The translations under genes and the position numbers were made by a program. Under the pieces are notes generated by a model, which did not search any database, was not told the origin of the DNA, and worked only from the letters and a program-made list of their open reading frames with translations. DNA of 16,430 nucleotides. Origin: JBBDIX01 sp040880235 (lineage in GTDB: Bacteria; Actinomycetota; Nitriliruptoria; Nitriliruptorales; Nitriliruptoraceae). Positions 8,496 to 15,974 of the stretch are shown here, one piece after another; position 1 is the first letter of the stretch, and every line of letters starts with the position of its first letter. The stretch lies in the NCBI GenBank assembly GCA_040880235.1, contig JBBDIX010000063.1, positions 1-16,430 on the forward strand, given 5' to 3'.

Positions 8496-9568
8496 CGGCC
8501 TCTGCCGGCCCCGGCGACCCTGTGTCCTACGCGGACGCAGGGGTCGACGTCGACGCGGCGGACCGCGCCGTCCGCGGCATCGCGCAGCAGGCGGCTCGGA
8601 CCCGTCGACCCGAGGTGCTCGACGGCATCGGAGGCTTCGGAGGACTGTTCGCGGCGCGGTTCGACGGTCTGCGTGATCCGGTACTCGTGTCCGGCACCGA
8701 CGGGGTCGGGACGAAGGTGGAGATCGCACGCCGCATGGGGGTGTACGACACGATCGGACGTGATCTCGTCGCGATGGTGGTCGACGATCTCGTCGTGACG
8801 GGTGCGGCTCCGCTGTTCTTCAACGACTACATCGTGGTCGGACGGCTCGACGAGGCCCGCGTGGTGGACCTGGTGACGGGGATCGCCGACGGGTGCCTCG
8901 AGGCGAGATGTGCGCTCGTCGGGGGAGAGACCGCGGAACACCCGGACCTGTTGGAGGCCGATGCCTTCGACCTCGCCGGGTTCGGCGTCGGTGTGGTCGA
9001 ACGGGAGCGGCTACTGGGTGCGCACCGGGTGCAACCCGGCGACGTGCTGCTCGCGATCGAGTCGTCCGGGCTGCACAGCAACGGGTACAGCCTCGTACGG
9101 CGGATCGTCGGGGATCGTGCACTCGAGGACCGCCACGGGCTCGATCGTCCCCTCGGGGAGGAACTGCTCGAACCGACCCGGATCCACACGGCGGACTGCC
9201 TCGCCCTCATCGAGGCGATGGACGTCCACGCCCTGTGTCATGTCACGGGGGGAGGCATCCCGGGCAACCTGCCGCGCGTGCTTCCCGATGGTGTGGTCGC
9301 AGACGTCGACCGGGACACCTGGCGGTGGCCCGCGATCTTCGCGTGGTTGCAGGCCCGCGGGCCCGTGACCGAGCGGGAGATGTGGCGAACCTTCAACTGT
9401 GGGGTCGGGATGATCGCGGTGCTCGGACGGGATGACGCGGACCGGGCGGTCGAGCTGCTCGCCGGCCGAGGCGTGCGCGCGTGGCCGCTCGGGGCGATCC
9501 GTCCCGCGGCCTCCACGGATGTCGCACCGGCCGTGGCGTTCGTCGGGTCCGCGGTCGACGAGGCCTGA
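8492..9568 (+). CDS. purM: Phosphoribosylformylglycinamidine cyclo-ligase (AIR synthetase)
   Basis: ATP-dependent ring closure of FGAM to aminoimidazole ribonucleotide, fifth step of de novo purine synthesis; cytoplasmic dimer. From GTG 8492 the protein has 358 residues, near the family norm (E. coli about 345). Motifs in order: the ATP/substrate loop GTDGVGTK (68-75), GGETAEHP (144-151), SSGLHSNGYSLVR (191-203), HVTGGGIPGN (250-259) and FNCGVGM (301-307). The start is chosen for its perfect GGAGG at seven bases and the GTGA overlap with the preceding gene; upstream extension of the frame is antisense to metH and has no PurM homology. The other pur genes are not in the window. No frameshift or missing motif. 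Confidence 0.96.
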   Translation: MTASAGPGDPVSYADAGVDVDAADRAVRGIAQQAARTRRPEVLDGIGGFGGLFAARFDGLRDPVLVSGTDGVGTKVEIARRMGVYDTIGRDLVAMVVDDLVVTGAAPLFFNDYIVVGRLDEARVVDLVTGIADGCLEARCALVGGETAEHPDLLEADAFDLAGFGVGVVERERLLGAHRVQPGDVLLAIESSGLHSNGYSLVRRIVGDRALEDRHGLDRPLGEELLEPTRIHTADCLALIEAMDVHALCHVTGGGIPGNLPRVLPDGVVADVDRDTWRWPAIFAWLQARGPVTEREMWRTFNCGVGMIAVLGRDDADRAVELLAGRGVRAWPLGAIRPAASTDVAPAVAFVGSAVDEA

Positions 9569-9658
9569 TCGGCCTGCGGGAGGACGACGTGCGGGCGGCG
9601 ACCTCGCCGGCCTGTTCGAGCTCGGCGAACTGAATCCCGCCCACCCGCGGAGACGGGT

Positions 9659-9664
9659 TACCGT
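9659..9664 (+). promoter_or_regulatory. Possible -10 element upstream of aceE
   Basis: TACCGT (TANNNT type) lies 23 bases before the aceE GTG, which would give a short leader carrying the GGAGGAA ribosome binding site at 9677-9683. No clear -35 is seen. The remaining purM-aceE gap (9569-9658) has no further convincing element, so readthrough from purM is also possible. Confidence 0.35.
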
Positions 9665-9687
9665 ACGCACCTGCCCGGAGGAATCAC

Positions 9688-12450
9688 GTGTCCACGACCC
9701 CTGAGCGCGCACGACCGGACGAGCAGCCCGTCATCACCGACGGGGTTGCGGCCCCGTACCCGGACCTCGACGCGACCGAGACGTCCGAGTGGTTGGACTC
9801 GTTCGACGCGGTCGTCGGGGCGAGTGGCCGTGAGCGGGGCCGCTTCCTCCTGCTGAAGCTGCTGGAACGAGCGCGCCAGCAGAACATCGGGATTCCGTCG
9901 CTGACGACGACCGACTACGTCAACACGATTCCTTCGGATGCCGAGCCCGAGTTCCCGGGTGATGCGGACCTCGAGGTTCGCATCCGCGAACACGTCCGGT
10001 GGAACGCCGCGGTGATGGTCCACCGGACCAACGTGAAGCGTGAGACCGGCGGCCACATCGGGTCGTACGCCTCGGCCGCGTCGCTGTACGAGGTGGGGTT
10101 CAACCACTTCTTCCGCGGCAAGGACCATCCGGGAGGGGGGGATCAGGTCTACTTCCAGGGGCACGCGTCGCCGGGCATCTACGCACGCGCCTTCGTGGAG
10201 GGCCGCCTGGACGAGGACCGGCTCGACCGGTTTCGCAGCGAGGTCGACCCGGGCGGGCTGTCGTCCTATCCCCATCCGCGCCTCATGCCCGAGTTCTGGG
10301 AGTTCCCCACGGTCTCCATGGGGCTCGGACCGCTCAACGCCGTCTACCAGGCGCGGTTCAACCGCTACCTGCACGGCCGCGGCATCCGCGACACGTCCCA
10401 GCAACGCGTCTGGTTCTTCGGGGGAGACGGGGAGACGGCGGAACCCGAGTTCCACGCAGGACTCCCGGTGGCCGCCCGTGAGGGGCTCGACAACCTGACG
10501 TTCGTCATCAACTGCAACCTGCAGCAGCTCGACGGTCCGGTGCGGGGCAATGGCAAGATCATCCAGGAGCTGGAGGGATCGTTCCGGGGTGCAGGGTGGA
10601 ACGTCATCAAGGTGATCTGGGGTCCCGAGTGGGACGAACTGCTCGCACGTGACGTCGACGGCGTGCTGCTCAACCGGATGAACGAGGTGCCCGACGGTCA
10701 GATGCAGACCTACGTCGCGAAGGGTGGCGCCTACGTGCGTGACCACTTCTTCGGTGCGGATCCGCGCCTCAAGGAGCTGGTCGCCGACCTGTCCGACGAC
10801 CAGCTGGCGAAGCTCTCCCGCGGCGGACACGACCTGCGCAAGGTGTACGCGGCGTTCCACGCTGCGGAGCAGACCACCGGTGCCCCGACTGCGATCCTCG
10901 CGCAGACGGTCAAGGGGTGGACCCTGGGTCCGGACTTCGAGGCACGCAACGCCGTGCACCAGATGAAGAAGCTCTCGTCGCACGGGCTCAAGACCTTCCG
11001 CGACAACCTCGGACTCGACATCTCCGACGAGAAGCTCGAGGGAGACCTTCCTCCATACGTGCGCCTGGAGGAGGGTTCCCCGGAGTTCGACTACCTGCTG
11101 GAGCGACGCCGGGAACTCGGAGGGTTCGTCCCCGAACGTCGCACGGTGTTCACCGCGCCGGAGCTGCCCGCGCATGACGTGTACGCCGAGCTCAAGCAGG
11201 GGTCTGGCAATCAGCCGGTCGCCACGACGATGGCACTGGTGCGGGTGTTCCGTGACCTGCTGCGCACGAAGGGATTCGGCGAGCGGATCGTGCCGATCAT
11301 CCCCGACGAGGCGCGCACGTTCGGCATGGACTCCTGGTTCCCGTCGGCGAAGATCTACGACCACCTCGGGCAGAACTACGAACCCGTCGACCAGGACCTG
11401 CTGTTGTCCTACCGGACGGCGATGGACGGCCAGATCATCCACGAGGGCATCACCGAGGCCGGATCGATGGCGACGTTCCATGCCGCGGGAACGAGCTATG
11501 CGACGCACGGCGAACCCATGATCCCGCTGTACGTCTTCTACTCGATGTTCGGATTCCAGCGCACCGGTGACTCGATCTGGTCGGCGGCCGATCAGCGCAG
11601 TCGTGGGTTCATCATCGGAGCGACCGCCGGCGGGACGACCCTGAACGGTGAAGGGCTGCAGCACCAGGACCGGCACTCGCTGCTCATCGCACAGTCGAAC
11701 CCGGCCATCGAGGCCTACGACCCGTCGTTCGCCTACGAACTCGCCGTCCTCGTGGAACACGGACTGCGGCGCATGTACTCCGACGACCGCGTCGAGGGCG
11801 GGGAGGACGTGATCTTCTACCTCACCGTCTACAACGAGCCCGTCGTGCAGCCTGCGATGCCCGACCACGTCGACGACCAGCAGGTGATCGACGGCCTGTA
11901 CCGGTTCCGGCCGGCATCCGGAGGGACGCTGCCCGCCCACGTCATGGCGTCGGGCACCATCATCAGTGAGGCCCTGCGCGCGCAGGAGATCCTTGCCGAG
12001 GAGTGGGACGTCGCTGCCGACGTGTGGTCGGCGCCCGGATGGAACCGCCTGCTGCGCAACGGCTTCGCGGCCGAGTCGTGGAACCGGACCAACCCGGATG
12101 CCGAACCGCGGGTGCCGATGGTGACGCGGATCCTCGCCGACACCGAAGGCCCCTACGTCGCGGTGAGCGACTGGATGCGTGCGACCCCGTTCCAGATCGC
12201 CGACTGGGTTCCCGGTCCCTTTGCGGTGCTCGGGACCGACGGTTTCGGTCGATCGGACACCCGTGATGCCCTGCGCCGGTTCCACCGGATCGATGCGGCC
12301 TCCATCGCCTACTGCGTGCTCGCGGAACTCGTGAAGGCCGGCGATCTGGACGCCAGTGTGTTGGGTGAGGCGATGAAGCGACACGAACTCGACTTCGAGC
12401 GGATCCCGTTCTTCGGCCAGCCGACCCTGACCGACGACGTCACCCAGTAG
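9688..12450 (+). CDS. aceE: Pyruvate dehydrogenase E1 component, homodimeric type
   Basis: Thiamine-diphosphate enzyme that decarboxylates pyruvate and acetylates the lipoyl groups of E2 in the pyruvate dehydrogenase complex. The 920-residue length (E. coli about 887) and single-chain architecture mark the homodimeric class. The ThDP/Mg motif starts with GDGE at 246-249 and closes with NCNLQQLDGPVRGNGK. The second half has DEARTFGMDSWF, EGITEAGSM and YSMFGFQRTGDSIWSAADQ. The GTG start is supported by GGAGGAA six bases upstream. At residue 662 the usual Asp-Gly-His-Ser of the QHxDGHS segment reads Asp-Arg-His-Ser (codon CGG), a possible variant or base error. E2 (aceF) and E3 genes are not adjacent. 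It ends 17 bp before the G-run of the homopolymer tract at 12468. Confidence 0.97.
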   Translation: MSTTPERARPDEQPVITDGVAAPYPDLDATETSEWLDSFDAVVGASGRERGRFLLLKLLERARQQNIGIPSLTTTDYVNTIPSDAEPEFPGDADLEVRIREHVRWNAAVMVHRTNVKRETGGHIGSYASAASLYEVGFNHFFRGKDHPGGGDQVYFQGHASPGIYARAFVEGRLDEDRLDRFRSEVDPGGLSSYPHPRLMPEFWEFPTVSMGLGPLNAVYQARFNRYLHGRGIRDTSQQRVWFFGGDGETAEPEFHAGLPVAAREGLDNLTFVINCNLQQLDGPVRGNGKIIQELEGSFRGAGWNVIKVIWGPEWDELLARDVDGVLLNRMNEVPDGQMQTYVAKGGAYVRDHFFGADPRLKELVADLSDDQLAKLSRGGHDLRKVYAAFHAAEQTTGAPTAILAQTVKGWTLGPDFEARNAVHQMKKLSSHGLKTFRDNLGLDISDEKLEGDLPPYVRLEEGSPEFDYLLERRRELGGFVPERRTVFTAPELPAHDVYAELKQGSGNQPVATTMALVRVFRDLLRTKGFGERIVPIIPDEARTFGMDSWFPSAKIYDHLGQNYEPVDQDLLLSYRTAMDGQIIHEGITEAGSMATFHAAGTSYATHGEPMIPLYVFYSMFGFQRTGDSIWSAADQRSRGFIIGATAGGTTLNGEGLQHQDRHSLLIAQSNPAIEAYDPSFAYELAVLVEHGLRRMYSDDRVEGGEDVIFYLTVYNEPVVQPAMPDHVDDQQVIDGLYRFRPASGGTLPAHVMASGTIISEALRAQEILAEEWDVAADVWSAPGWNRLLRNGFAAESWNRTNPDAEPRVPMVTRILADTEGPYVAVSDWMRATPFQIADWVPGPFAVLGTDGFGRSDTRDALRRFHRIDAASIAYCVLAELVKAGDLDASVLGEAMKRHELDFERIPFFGQPTLTDDVTQ

Positions 12451-12467
12451 ACCGTGCCCGTACCGCA

Positions 12468-12519
<52 letters not shown>

Positions 12520-12535
12520 ACGGCGATCCCGTGAC

Positions 12536-13585
12536 CTACTCGAACGCGCCGACCTCACGAAGCAGTTCGAGGGTTGCCTGCAGGTCCTCGAGCCGGCTGA
12601 GGTCCACCGCTGGCGGGGACAGTTCGTCGAGCGCCGGCAGGTCGGGAGCGTCCACCCCGTCGCGGAGCGGGAACTCGAGGGCGTCGGTGACCTGCCCGAA
12701 GTACGCCTGCACGTCCTCGCTCAACAGGAACCGGACGACGTCGTACGCGGCGTCGGTCTGGTCCGAGGTGTCGAGCACCCCGATGCCGGCCACGTTCACG
12801 AGTCCCCCGATGTCGCCCGGCAGGTAGTGGTTCGCGACGTTGAAGTCAGGGTCCTCGGCGAGGAATCGGAACAGGTAGTAGTGGTTGACGAGGGCCACGT
12901 CAACCTCGCCGCGTGCCACGCCCTCGACCGCTCCGGTGTTGTTCGCGAACGCGACCGTTTCGTTGGCCAGCATGGCCTCGAGCCAGTCGCGGGTGGTGTC
13001 CTCCCCTTCGGTGATGCGCATCGCCGTCACGAACGCCTGGAACGAGCCGTTCTCTGGGGCCCATCCGACTCGTCCACGCCACGACGCGTCGGTGAGGTCG
13101 AACACGGAGTCGGGAAGCTCGGAGGTCGACATGGTGTCGGTGTTGTACGCGAGGACCCGGACCCGTCCCGTCACGCCTGTCCAGGCACCGGACGGTGCCC
13201 GGAAGTTCGCGTCCAGGAGTTCGAGGACGTCGTCGGGAAGTGTGCGCAGGCGGCCGGCAGACTCCAGTGCGCCGAGTGCCCCGGCGTCCTGGGCGAAGTA
13301 CAGGTCCGCGGGGCTGGCGTCACCCTCCTCCATGATCGTCGCGGCGAGTTCCGCCGTGTTGCCGTAGCGGACGTCGAGTTCGATGCCGGTCTCGGCCGTC
13401 AACTCCTCGAACACCCAGCCGACGAGTTCCTGGCTACGGCCGGAGTAGATCGTGAGGGGCTCGGAGGGCTGTTCGACCGTTGATGTGGGATCCGCCACAT
13501 CTGGAGAATCCTGTGTCGTGCAGGCGGTCACGCCCAACAGGGCTGCGGCAAGTGCGACTGTCTGGATCGTGGTCAGGTGTCTCAT
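12536..13585 (-). CDS. Fe3+ ABC transporter substrate-binding lipoprotein (FbpA/FutA type)
   Basis: Extracytoplasmic receptor for ferric iron that hands it to an ABC permease. The 349-residue precursor starts with a short charged N-terminus, a hydrophobic core and the lipobox V-T-A-C with Cys22 as the lipidated residue, so it is membrane-anchored outside the cell. The mature part opens with LTIYSGRSQELV and carries the Tyr pair Tyr236-Tyr237 in NHYYLFRF, the classical Fe3+ ligand dyad of this family. A GAGG five bases before the ATG is a modest ribosome binding site. Upstream, a -35/-10 pair is overlapped by an iron box, which implies repression by an IdeR/DtxR regulator when iron is sufficient. 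No permease or ATPase gene follows downstream; the next gene is the convergent aceE, so the transporter partners must lie elsewhere. Confidence 0.92.
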   Translation of the reverse strand: MRHLTTIQTVALAAALLGVTACTTQDSPDVADPTSTVEQPSEPLTIYSGRSQELVGWVFEELTAETGIELDVRYGNTAELAATIMEEGDASPADLYFAQDAGALGALESAGRLRTLPDDVLELLDANFRAPSGAWTGVTGRVRVLAYNTDTMSTSELPDSVFDLTDASWRGRVGWAPENGSFQAFVTAMRITEGEDTTRDWLEAMLANETVAFANNTGAVEGVARGEVDVALVNHYYLFRFLAEDPDFNVANHYLPGDIGGLVNVAGIGVLDTSDQTDAAYDVVRFLLSEDVQAYFGQVTDALEFPLRDGVDAPDLPALDELSPPAVDLSRLEDLQATLELLREVGAFE

Positions 13586-13647
13586 CGTGGCCTCGGAGGT
13601 CGCAGGTCGTCTGGACCGTCGCGACAGGTCGGGGGAGGGGCAATTGC

Positions 13648-13666
13648 ACAGGTAAGGCTAACCTAA
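13648..13666. promoter_or_regulatory. IdeR/DtxR-type iron box
   Basis: The 19-bp sequence ACAGGTAAGGCTAACCTAA matches the actinobacterial iron-box consensus TTAGGTTAGGCTAACCTAA at 16 of 19 positions (17 if position 7 may be A or T). It covers the -10 element of the minus-strand promoter for the Fe-binding lipoprotein and lies about 115 bp before the start of the divergent Zn/Mn lipoprotein. Position and match support iron-dependent repression of the Fe gene. Confidence 0.85.
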
Positions 13667-13683
13667 GAGTCTGGGCGTGCCAA
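13655..13683 (-). promoter_or_regulatory. Promoter of the Fe-binding lipoprotein gene
   Basis: On the minus strand, -35 TTGGCA (13683-13678; five of six to TTGACA), a 17-bp spacer, and -10 TAGCCT (13660-13655; TANNNT). This predicts a start near 13648 and a leader of about 60 bases. The -10 is wholly inside the iron box, the expected arrangement for metal-dependent repression. Confidence 0.65.
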
Positions 13684-13717
13684 GTTGGGTGCCGAGCCGG
13701 AAGTGCAAATAGGAATG

Positions 13718-13737
13718 GTTACTGTTACTGTTACAGT
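13718..13737 (+). promoter_or_regulatory. GTTACT triplet repeat, promoter/operator candidate for the Zn/Mn lipoprotein gene
   Basis: GTTACT-GTTACT-GTTACA in direct tandem (13718-13735). It produces three overlapping TANNNT hexamers (TACTGT, TACTGT, TACAGT) six bases apart, any of which could be the -10; no good -35 is seen. The surrounding AATAGGAAT-G-GTTACTGTT (13708-13726) is an imperfect palindrome agreeing with an AATGATAATGATTATCATT-like Zur pattern at 12 of 19 positions, so a Zur or other metalloregulator site is possible but unproven. Confidence 0.4.
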
Positions 13738-13780
13738 TCGCACCTCGACGACAGCCACGACACCGAAGGATGCCTCGCTC

Positions 13781-14821
13781 ATGACGTCACGACGAACGCC
13801 ACGCGTGAGCGCTGGGCGCCGCCCGCTCGCGGGACTCCTGCTGGTGCCGGCACTGCTCCTGGCGGCCTGTGGAACCGATCGACCGGATCCCTCTGACCAG
13901 ACACGTGCGCCGACCGTGGAGGCGGACGGGTCGCCTGTGGACGCGGAGGCACCGCTGCTGATCGTCGCCACGACATCGATCCTCGGTGACATCGTCCAGA
14001 ACCTCGTCGGTGCTGACGCAACGGTGCAGGTCATCATGCCTCCCGGCGCAGACCCGCACTCGTTCCAACCCTCGCCCGAAGACGGCGTGGCACTGCGTGA
14101 GGCAGATCTCGTGGTTGCGAACGGCCTTGATCTCGAGGAGAGCCTCGTGGACATGCTCGAGGCAGCTGCCGTGGACGGCGCGAACCTCTTCGAACTCGGT
14201 GATGCACTCGACCCGATCGAGTTTCAGCTCGAACGACCGGACGATCACGAACACGACGATGATGACCACGGTCCGTACGATCCGCACGTCTGGTTCGATC
14301 CCATCCGCATGGCTGACGGGGTGCACCTGCTGGCCACGCAGATCGCAGCGGTCGACACCCGTCTCGGCGTCGCGGAGTGGGAGGCACGTGGCGATGCGTA
14401 CGCCGCGGAGATCCTCGAGGTGCACGCCGAACTGGAGGAGATGTTCGCGACCATCCCGCCGGAGCGACGGATCCTGGTCACGAACCATGATGCGCTGGGA
14501 TATCTCGCACATCGGTACGCGTTCGAGGTGCTCGGCACCGTGATCCCGGGCGCCTCCACCCAGGCCGAGACCGATCCCCGCAGCTTCTCCGCACTGATCG
14601 AGGCCGTGGAGCAGGCGCAGGTACCGGCGGTGTTCGCGGAGAACACCGACTCGACCCGTCTTGCCGAGCAGCTGGCGAGCGAGGTCATCGGCCGCGGCGA
14701 CCTGCAGGTCGAGGTGGTCCGCATCCCGACGGATGCCCTCGGTGAGTCGGGGAGCGGTGCGGAGACCTACCTCGGGCTCCTTCGGACCACGGCAGGGCTG
14801 ATCGTGGATGCGCTTGCCTGA
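13781..14821 (+). CDS. znuA: Zn/Mn ABC transporter substrate-binding lipoprotein (ZnuA-like)
   Basis: Cluster A-I metal receptor. With the ATG at 13781 the precursor has 346 residues, an Arg-rich N-terminus, a hydrophobic helix and lipobox L-A-A-C with Cys30. The frame is open 32 codons upstream (ATG 13685), but only the 13781 start puts the signal peptide at the N-terminus; AGGA lies ten bases upstream. Likely metal ligands are His93 (DPHSFQPSP), His169 (DPHVWFDP), His236 (NHDALGYLAHRY) and Asp318 (PTDALG). A His at the third site, plus the His/Asp-rich loop at 155-163 (His156, His158, His163), favours zinc over manganese. It is divergent from the Fe-binding lipoprotein and shares its regulatory region. 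No permease or ATPase follows, so it is an orphan receptor here. AztC or TroA are alternative family names. Confidence 0.9.
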   Translation: MTSRRTPRVSAGRRPLAGLLLVPALLLAACGTDRPDPSDQTRAPTVEADGSPVDAEAPLLIVATTSILGDIVQNLVGADATVQVIMPPGADPHSFQPSPEDGVALREADLVVANGLDLEESLVDMLEAAAVDGANLFELGDALDPIEFQLERPDDHEHDDDDHGPYDPHVWFDPIRMADGVHLLATQIAAVDTRLGVAEWEARGDAYAAEILEVHAELEEMFATIPPERRILVTNHDALGYLAHRYAFEVLGTVIPGASTQAETDPRSFSALIEAVEQAQVPAVFAENTDSTRLAEQLASEVIGRGDLQVEVVRIPTDALGESGSGAETYLGLLRTTAGLIVDALA

Positions 14822-14861
14822 GGATCACAGATCGGAACACGGCCCCGAGCGATCGGCGACG

Positions 14862-14867
14862 TAGGGT
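14862..14867 (+). promoter_or_regulatory. Possible -10 element for the reductase gene
   Basis: TAGGGT (TANNNT type) 36 bases before the GTG at 14904, in the 82-bp gap after the Zn/Mn lipoprotein gene. No clear -35. It suggests the reductase has its own promoter, since its function is unrelated to the gene before it. Confidence 0.3.
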
Positions 14868-14903
14868 TCCTGTGACGGACACACCGATGCGCTGGGAGGC
14901 GAC

Positions 14904-15791
14904 GTGGAGACGGTCGGATTCATCGGGCTCGGCATCATGGGTGCAGGCATGGCTCGCAACCTGCTCGAGGCCGGTGCAGACCTCACGGTGTGGAACCGAA
15001 CGGCCAAACGTGCGGCGCCACTCGGCGAGGCGGGCGCGACGGTCGCGACGTCTCCGGGGGCGCTCGCGGCGGCGTGTGACGTCGTCGTGTTGTGTGTCAG
15101 CGACACCCCCGATGTCGAGGAACTGGTGCTCGGCGACGGTGGGGTCCTGGACTCGATTCGCGAGGGGTCGCTGGTCATCGACTGTTCCACCATCAGTCCC
15201 GAGGCGACGCGCCGGCTGGCGTCGGCGGCCTCGGACCGTGGCGTGGGGTTCGTCGATGCCCCGGTGAGCGGCGGGAGCGAGGGTGCCGTGCAGGGAACGC
15301 TCAGTGCCATGGTCGGGGGTTCCGATACCGACGTCGAACGAGCTCGCCCGGTGCTCGACGCGTTCTCGGCACGAGTGACCCACGTGGGCGACGTCTCCGC
15401 GGGCCAGGCAGCCAAGCTGGTCAACCAGATCCTCGTCGTGGTGAACATGCTCGGGGTCTCCGAGGCACTGGTGTTCGCGGCCGCTCACGGTCTCGATCTC
15501 GATCGCACGCTCGAGGCGGTGACCGGTGGTGCGGCCGGGAGCTGGATGCTCGCCAATCGGGGACCACAGGTCATCGACCGGGACTGGCGCCCGGGGTTCA
15601 CCATCGACCTGCAGCAGAAGGACCTGCGTCTGGTCGCGGATGCGGCCGCGCAGGAGGGTGTCCCCGTCGTCGCCACGGCGATCATCCAGCAGCTGTACGG
15701 GCTGTTGCAGGCCGACGGTGGGGGTGGGGAGGGCAACCATGCGCTGGTGAAGGCGATCGAGCGGCTTGCGGGGGTCGAGGTATCACGCTGA
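14904..15791 (+). CDS. 3-hydroxyisobutyrate dehydrogenase-family NAD(P)-dependent reductase
   Basis: Beta-hydroxyacid dehydrogenase of 295 residues, the usual family length. Residues 5-16 hold the dinucleotide signature GFIGLGIMGAGM; Asn31-Arg32-Thr33 after the second beta strand (VWNRT) is typical of NADP preference. The substrate motif DAPVSGGSEGA (118-128) and catalytic Lys171 with Asn175 in GQAAKLVNQ follow, then a C-terminal helical domain with FTIDLQQKDLRL. Candidate reactions are 3-hydroxyisobutyrate to methylmalonate semialdehyde (valine degradation), tartronate semialdehyde to glycerate, or reduction of succinic semialdehyde or glyoxylate; the sequence does not decide. The GTG start is supported by GGGAGG four bases upstream (14894-14899). 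No pathway partners are adjacent. Confidence 0.93.
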   Translation: METVGFIGLGIMGAGMARNLLEAGADLTVWNRTAKRAAPLGEAGATVATSPGALAAACDVVVLCVSDTPDVEELVLGDGGVLDSIREGSLVIDCSTISPEATRRLASAASDRGVGFVDAPVSGGSEGAVQGTLSAMVGGSDTDVERARPVLDAFSARVTHVGDVSAGQAAKLVNQILVVVNMLGVSEALVFAAAHGLDLDRTLEAVTGGAAGSWMLANRGPQVIDRDWRPGFTIDLQQKDLRLVADAAAQEGVPVVATAIIQQLYGLLQADGGGGEGNHALVKAIERLAGVEVSR

Positions 15792-15851
15792 TCTCGGTGT
15801 CGAGCACGTCGATGCGTGCGCCGTGGCCTCGTGTCGGTCCCTGAACACACC

Positions 15852-15880
15852 CTCAGGTCGTTCTCAGGTTCGTCTCAGGT
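15852..15880 (+). promoter_or_regulatory. Three CTCAGGT direct repeats with 11-bp period, probable response-regulator site
   Basis: CTCAGGT occurs at 15852, 15863 and 15874, exactly 11 bp apart, so all three copies face the same side of the helix. Tandem 7-bp cores with 11-bp spacing are the layout bound by OmpR/PhoB-family response regulators, including actinobacterial PHO boxes, although the core differs from the PHO-box GTTCACC. It lies about 95-120 bp before the start of the downstream gene at 15975, inside a 183-bp gap with no other recognised element and no obvious TANNNT box close to the gene. Confidence 0.55.
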
Positions 15881-15974
15881 CTCGCGTGCATGCTGTCGCG
15901 GACATCGGGTGCTGCGTCCACGTCCGGACCGCCGGCAGACGCCACCCCGACACCGCGATGGAGGAGACGAGATC

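Noticed and set aside
13685..13780. N-terminal 32-residue extension of the Zn/Mn lipoprotein
   Set aside because: It would place the signal peptide internally and covers the promoter/repeat region; the ATG at 13781 fits a lipoprotein precursor.
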